Source: Bacillota bacterium (GTDB lineage Bacteria; Bacillota; Clostridia; Lachnospirales; Lachnospiraceae). Taken from it: DNA of 15,233 nucleotides. Below are positions 13,199-15,233 of the stretch, piece by piece; the first letter of the stretch is position 1, and the number at the start of each line of letters is the position of its first letter. The notes below the pieces were generated by a model. That model was not told the DNA's origin and searched no databases. It saw only the letters and a list, made by a program, of their open reading frames with translations. The DNA is taken from contig JAEZHX010000153.1 of the NCBI GenBank assembly GCA_023436765.1, forward strand, positions 1 to 15,233, given 5' to 3'. A program made the position numbers and the translations under genes.

Positions 13199-14635
13199 TT
13201 ATTTGACGTAATTCTTAAACAACATGATCAGTTCAGTCTTGCTGTTGATGTTTAGCTTTCTATAGGAAGAGGTACAGTATGTATTTACAGTGGAATAAGC
13301 AATCGACAGGATTGCGGAAATCTGTCTTAAGGTATAGCCTTCCAATAGCAGCTTGCAGACCTCCACCTCACGTTTGGATAAATGGTACTGTTGGAATACA
13401 GTATCCTTCCCGTTGTCTATCTCCATCTTTCCCGAGTCCTTTGCCCAATCTTCAAAATACTGTGCCTGGGACAGGAAGGGTGATAATACCAGGAACATTA
13501 GCATAAAGGCTACTGCAATCAGCGAAGACATGACAGATATCTGATCGGAGTTGATTTTATTAATCAAATTACCGATCACCACTCCGGTTACTCCTCCGCA
13601 TACCCCAATCAGCAGGATGGACAGCCTAAGATACCGCATGCTGTTATATTTCTTCCCGACTACTGCCAGGATATAGTATACATTGATCATGCCGACTGTA
13701 CATCCGATACCCAGCAGGACTGCAAATACGTATCCCATGGAAGGGGTGCTGGAGGCAAAGGCATTGCAGAAAAGGCCCATGGCAATACTGCTGAAGGTTA
13801 CATTACTTAACCAGATCACAGCCTTGCCGGAAAGTGCATAGACCGCTATGTAGATAAAACATCCCAATAATCCTCCGATATAATACCAATGGTAGATGGA
13901 ATTCCCCTGCATTCCGGCCGTGATATCGAGCACACCCTTGCCGACCCCCTTACAGAGAACTGCATTCGCGCAGTTATATAACAGAGTCAGATAAATTCTC
14001 GGCTTTATCTCCGAAGCTTCCTCTGTCCCTTCTCCCTCCGATATACTGCTACTTCTAAAATACATAGTCGCACAGAGCGGAATAATCAACAGGATCAGGG
14101 ATAGCAGCTGCTCCCGGTTTCCCAGGGCATTGTCAGAAAACGAGCCACTCTGAAACATCATCACCACACTAATCATCAAGATAGACACGACTACGGAATA
14201 GAATTTTTCTGTATTATTTAAAGCGAAAACAAAGGGAATCAGGATACTGATATTTACGATTCCCAGGGTAATCCCGATTACAATAACCGAATATAGCTGC
14301 ACAGGACCCTTTGGGATAAGCAGAAATGCACTCATGCCTGAAAGAATCAGCAGGGCACCGATACGGGAGGTCTTAACAAACCAATCCTTTCGGATGATGA
14401 ATATGAAAGCCGCTGAGGAGATCAGATTAATGGAATGAATCAGGCTTCTGAACCCTGTATTAAATACCATCTCTGTAACCGGAGATGCTGTCCACCAGGT
14501 CGTGAAGGCTACCACCCAGGCATAATAAAGGACCCATATGAAGATATACGGTAGATTACTCCTTCGTAGTGCTTTGATATTCACTACATTATTATGAAAC
14601 GATTTTTTCCCTTCCATTGAAGAGTTTTGCTGCAT
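13199..14635 (-). CDS. Multi-pass membrane LuxR-type transcription regulator
   Basis: A 478-residue protein. Residues ~28-395 contain about ten to twelve hydrophobic helices in an MFS-like layout, with a charged loop near 196-212. A cytosolic LuxR-type HTH follows (about 415-478: YHLSKREVEVCKLLLEGYTL, then RQISAILSIAYSTVNTYC and LNINSKTELIMLFKN). Membrane-embedded LuxR regulators of this shape are frequent in anaerobic Firmicutes and Actinobacteria (Eggerthella-type). They are thought to sense a small molecule or the membrane state, but ligands are mostly unknown. ATG 14635 has GGGGGA ten bases upstream, and a consensus promoter lies 46-74 bases upstream. Likely targets are its own gene, the small HTH gene or the LamG gene; none is shown. 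Confidence 0.85.
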   Translation of the reverse strand: MQQNSSMEGKKSFHNNVVNIKALRRSNLPYIFIWVLYYAWVVAFTTWWTASPVTEMVFNTGFRSLIHSINLISSAAFIFIIRKDWFVKTSRIGALLILSGMSAFLLIPKGPVQLYSVIVIGITLGIVNISILIPFVFALNNTEKFYSVVVSILMISVVMMFQSGSFSDNALGNREQLLSLILLIIPLCATMYFRSSSISEGEGTEEASEIKPRIYLTLLYNCANAVLCKGVGKGVLDITAGMQGNSIYHWYYIGGLLGCFIYIAVYALSGKAVIWLSNVTFSSIAMGLFCNAFASSTPSMGYVFAVLLGIGCTVGMINVYYILAVVGKKYNSMRYLRLSILLIGVCGGVTGVVIGNLINKINSDQISVMSSLIAVAFMLMFLVLSPFLSQAQYFEDWAKDSGKMEIDNGKDTVFQQYHLSKREVEVCKLLLEGYTLRQISAILSIAYSTVNTYCTSSYRKLNINSKTELIMLFKNYVK

Positions 14636-14680
14636 ATGATAAATATCCCCCGGCTATGGAAAATTTTTCTTTAAAAATAA

Positions 14681-14709
14681 AATATACCATTTTTTTACTA
14701 GAAAATCAA
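14681..14709 (-). promoter_or_regulatory. Promoter of the membrane LuxR-type gene
   Basis: On the minus strand: TTGATT (14704-14709), 17 bases, TATATT (14681-14686). The A/T-rich leader of about 40 bases ends with GGGGGA before ATG 14635. Confidence 0.65.
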
Positions 14710-14813
14710 CAGTGCTTAAGTATGGGATTATATGGGCAATCAATTTCTGTTGTCTGCAAAAGTTTATATTTCATTGCTACAATATAGTCCATTAACTATA
14801 TACCTATAAAAGT

Positions 14814-14875
14814 ACAGTAGGCTTCCTGCTCATGCATGTTTATTTACATGCATTGAAACTATGGAAGCCTACTGT
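14814..14875. terminator. Bidirectional terminator after the MATE gene
   Basis: ACAGTAGGCTTCC (14814-14826) pairs perfectly with GGAAGCCTACTGT (14863-14875). An inner stem, ATGCATGT (14832-14839) with ACATGCAT (14846-14853), stacks within it. TTTTTT follows on the plus strand and ACTTTTATAG on the minus strand. It lies 32 bases past the MATE stop. Confidence 0.75.
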
Positions 14876-14907
14876 TTTTTGCAATTTTATAAAATTAGAA
14901 TGTCTTT

Positions 14908-15233
14908 TTATTCCTCACTCAGGCATACTTCTTCCTGCAAATTCCTGTCGCTTTCTTCTGTCACATCAGCTTTACTAACAACCTTCGTTTCCTTTTCAAA
15001 TTCTGTCTGGTCATTCAGCTTAATAGTCTGTCTTCTCCAACGTCCGGACAAGTAGAACCAGCTGTTACAGAGAATTGAAATTAAAGTTGCCACAGGAACA
15101 GCCAGGCCGACTCCAAACAGGCCCATATCGAAGACCTCACTGAACAGATATGCCATCGGCATTCTGATGATGATACCGGATAAAATATTGCTGAACAGGG
15201 AGTATGTAGTATGACCCGCACCGATAAACAGAC
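14908..15233 (-). CDS. MATE family efflux protein, C-terminal fragment
   Basis: The frame is open to the window edge (last whole codon ends at 15231), giving about 108 residues of the C-terminus of a longer membrane protein. The start of the fragment, LFIGAGHTTYSLFSNILSGI, then RMPMAYLF, MGLFGVGLAVPVATLISIL and WFYLSGRWRR, matches the last helices of MATE/NorM-type Na+ or H+ coupled exporters. A charged cytosolic tail of about 40 residues (LNDQTEFEKETKVVSKADV...) follows. The substrate cannot be told. The N-terminal three quarters lie outside the window. Confidence 0.82.
   Translation of the reverse strand, partial: LFIGAGHTTYSLFSNILSGIIIRMPMAYLFSEVFDMGLFGVGLAVPVATLISILCNSWFYLSGRWRRQTIKLNDQTEFEKETKVVSKADVTEESDRNLQEEVCLSEE

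Noticed and set aside
1..15233. CRISPR array, tRNA or rRNA genes, prophage or complete insertion sequence
   Set aside because: No spaced direct repeats, no tRNA-like cloverleaf and no transposase, integrase or phage structural gene was seen.

Overview
The window looks like a chromosomal segment of a low-to-mid GC Gram-positive anaerobe of the Clostridia, most likely Lachnospiraceae-like. The signs are strong AGGAGG-type ribosome sites, TTGACA/TATAAT promoters, lipoprotein signal peptides, zinc-ribbon membrane proteins and a MATE exporter. The taxon is inferred from style only; no rRNA or marker gene is present.

Left part (1-3312). A plus-strand run holds the C-terminal end of a ComEC-like MBL-fold hydrolase, a DUF3006 protein and free methionine-R-sulfoxide reductase with all three catalytic-site cysteines. 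It converges on a minus-strand pair of zinc-ribbon proteins. Between the two lies a 239-bp, nearly self-complementary element that encodes nothing. Next is a shikimate-kinase-family P-loop kinase with its own promoter and altered substrate-binding residues.

Central part (3313-10700). This minus-strand block is the core of a flavin-based extracellular electron transfer (EET) locus of the type known from Listeria monocytogenes. In transcription order it encodes: an NDH-2 type NADH dehydrogenase with a DoxX-like membrane extension (ndh2), a polyprenyl diphosphate synthase (dmkB), a UbiA/MenA-type prenyltransferase (dmkA), a two-repeat PplA-like lipoprotein (pplA), an ApbE/FmnB FMN transferase lipoprotein, and an unrecognised beta-rich lipoprotein. 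The expected path is NADH to Ndh2, then demethylmenaquinone, then covalently bound extracytosolic flavins, then an outside acceptor. EetA, EetB and the flavin transporter are not in the window. The most unusual point is that the Ala-rich loop inside the Ndh2 membrane domain carries two textbook ApbE flavinylation motifs (DAVSGAT and DAATGAT), on the predicted outer face. The dehydrogenase itself may therefore be flavinylated by the enzyme encoded downstream. Regulatory signals are clear: a consensus ndh2 promoter with a 14-bp palindrome over the start site, a separate pplA promoter, and a strong terminator between pplA and apbE.

Right part (10700-15233). A non-coding stretch carries a plus-strand consensus promoter followed by a perfect 21-bp stem, which together outline a possible small RNA with a C-rich segment. 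Beyond it are a secreted two-LamG/Ig-like protein with a small LuxR-type HTH gene just upstream, a membrane-spanning LuxR-type regulator, and the C-terminal end of a MATE efflux protein at the edge.
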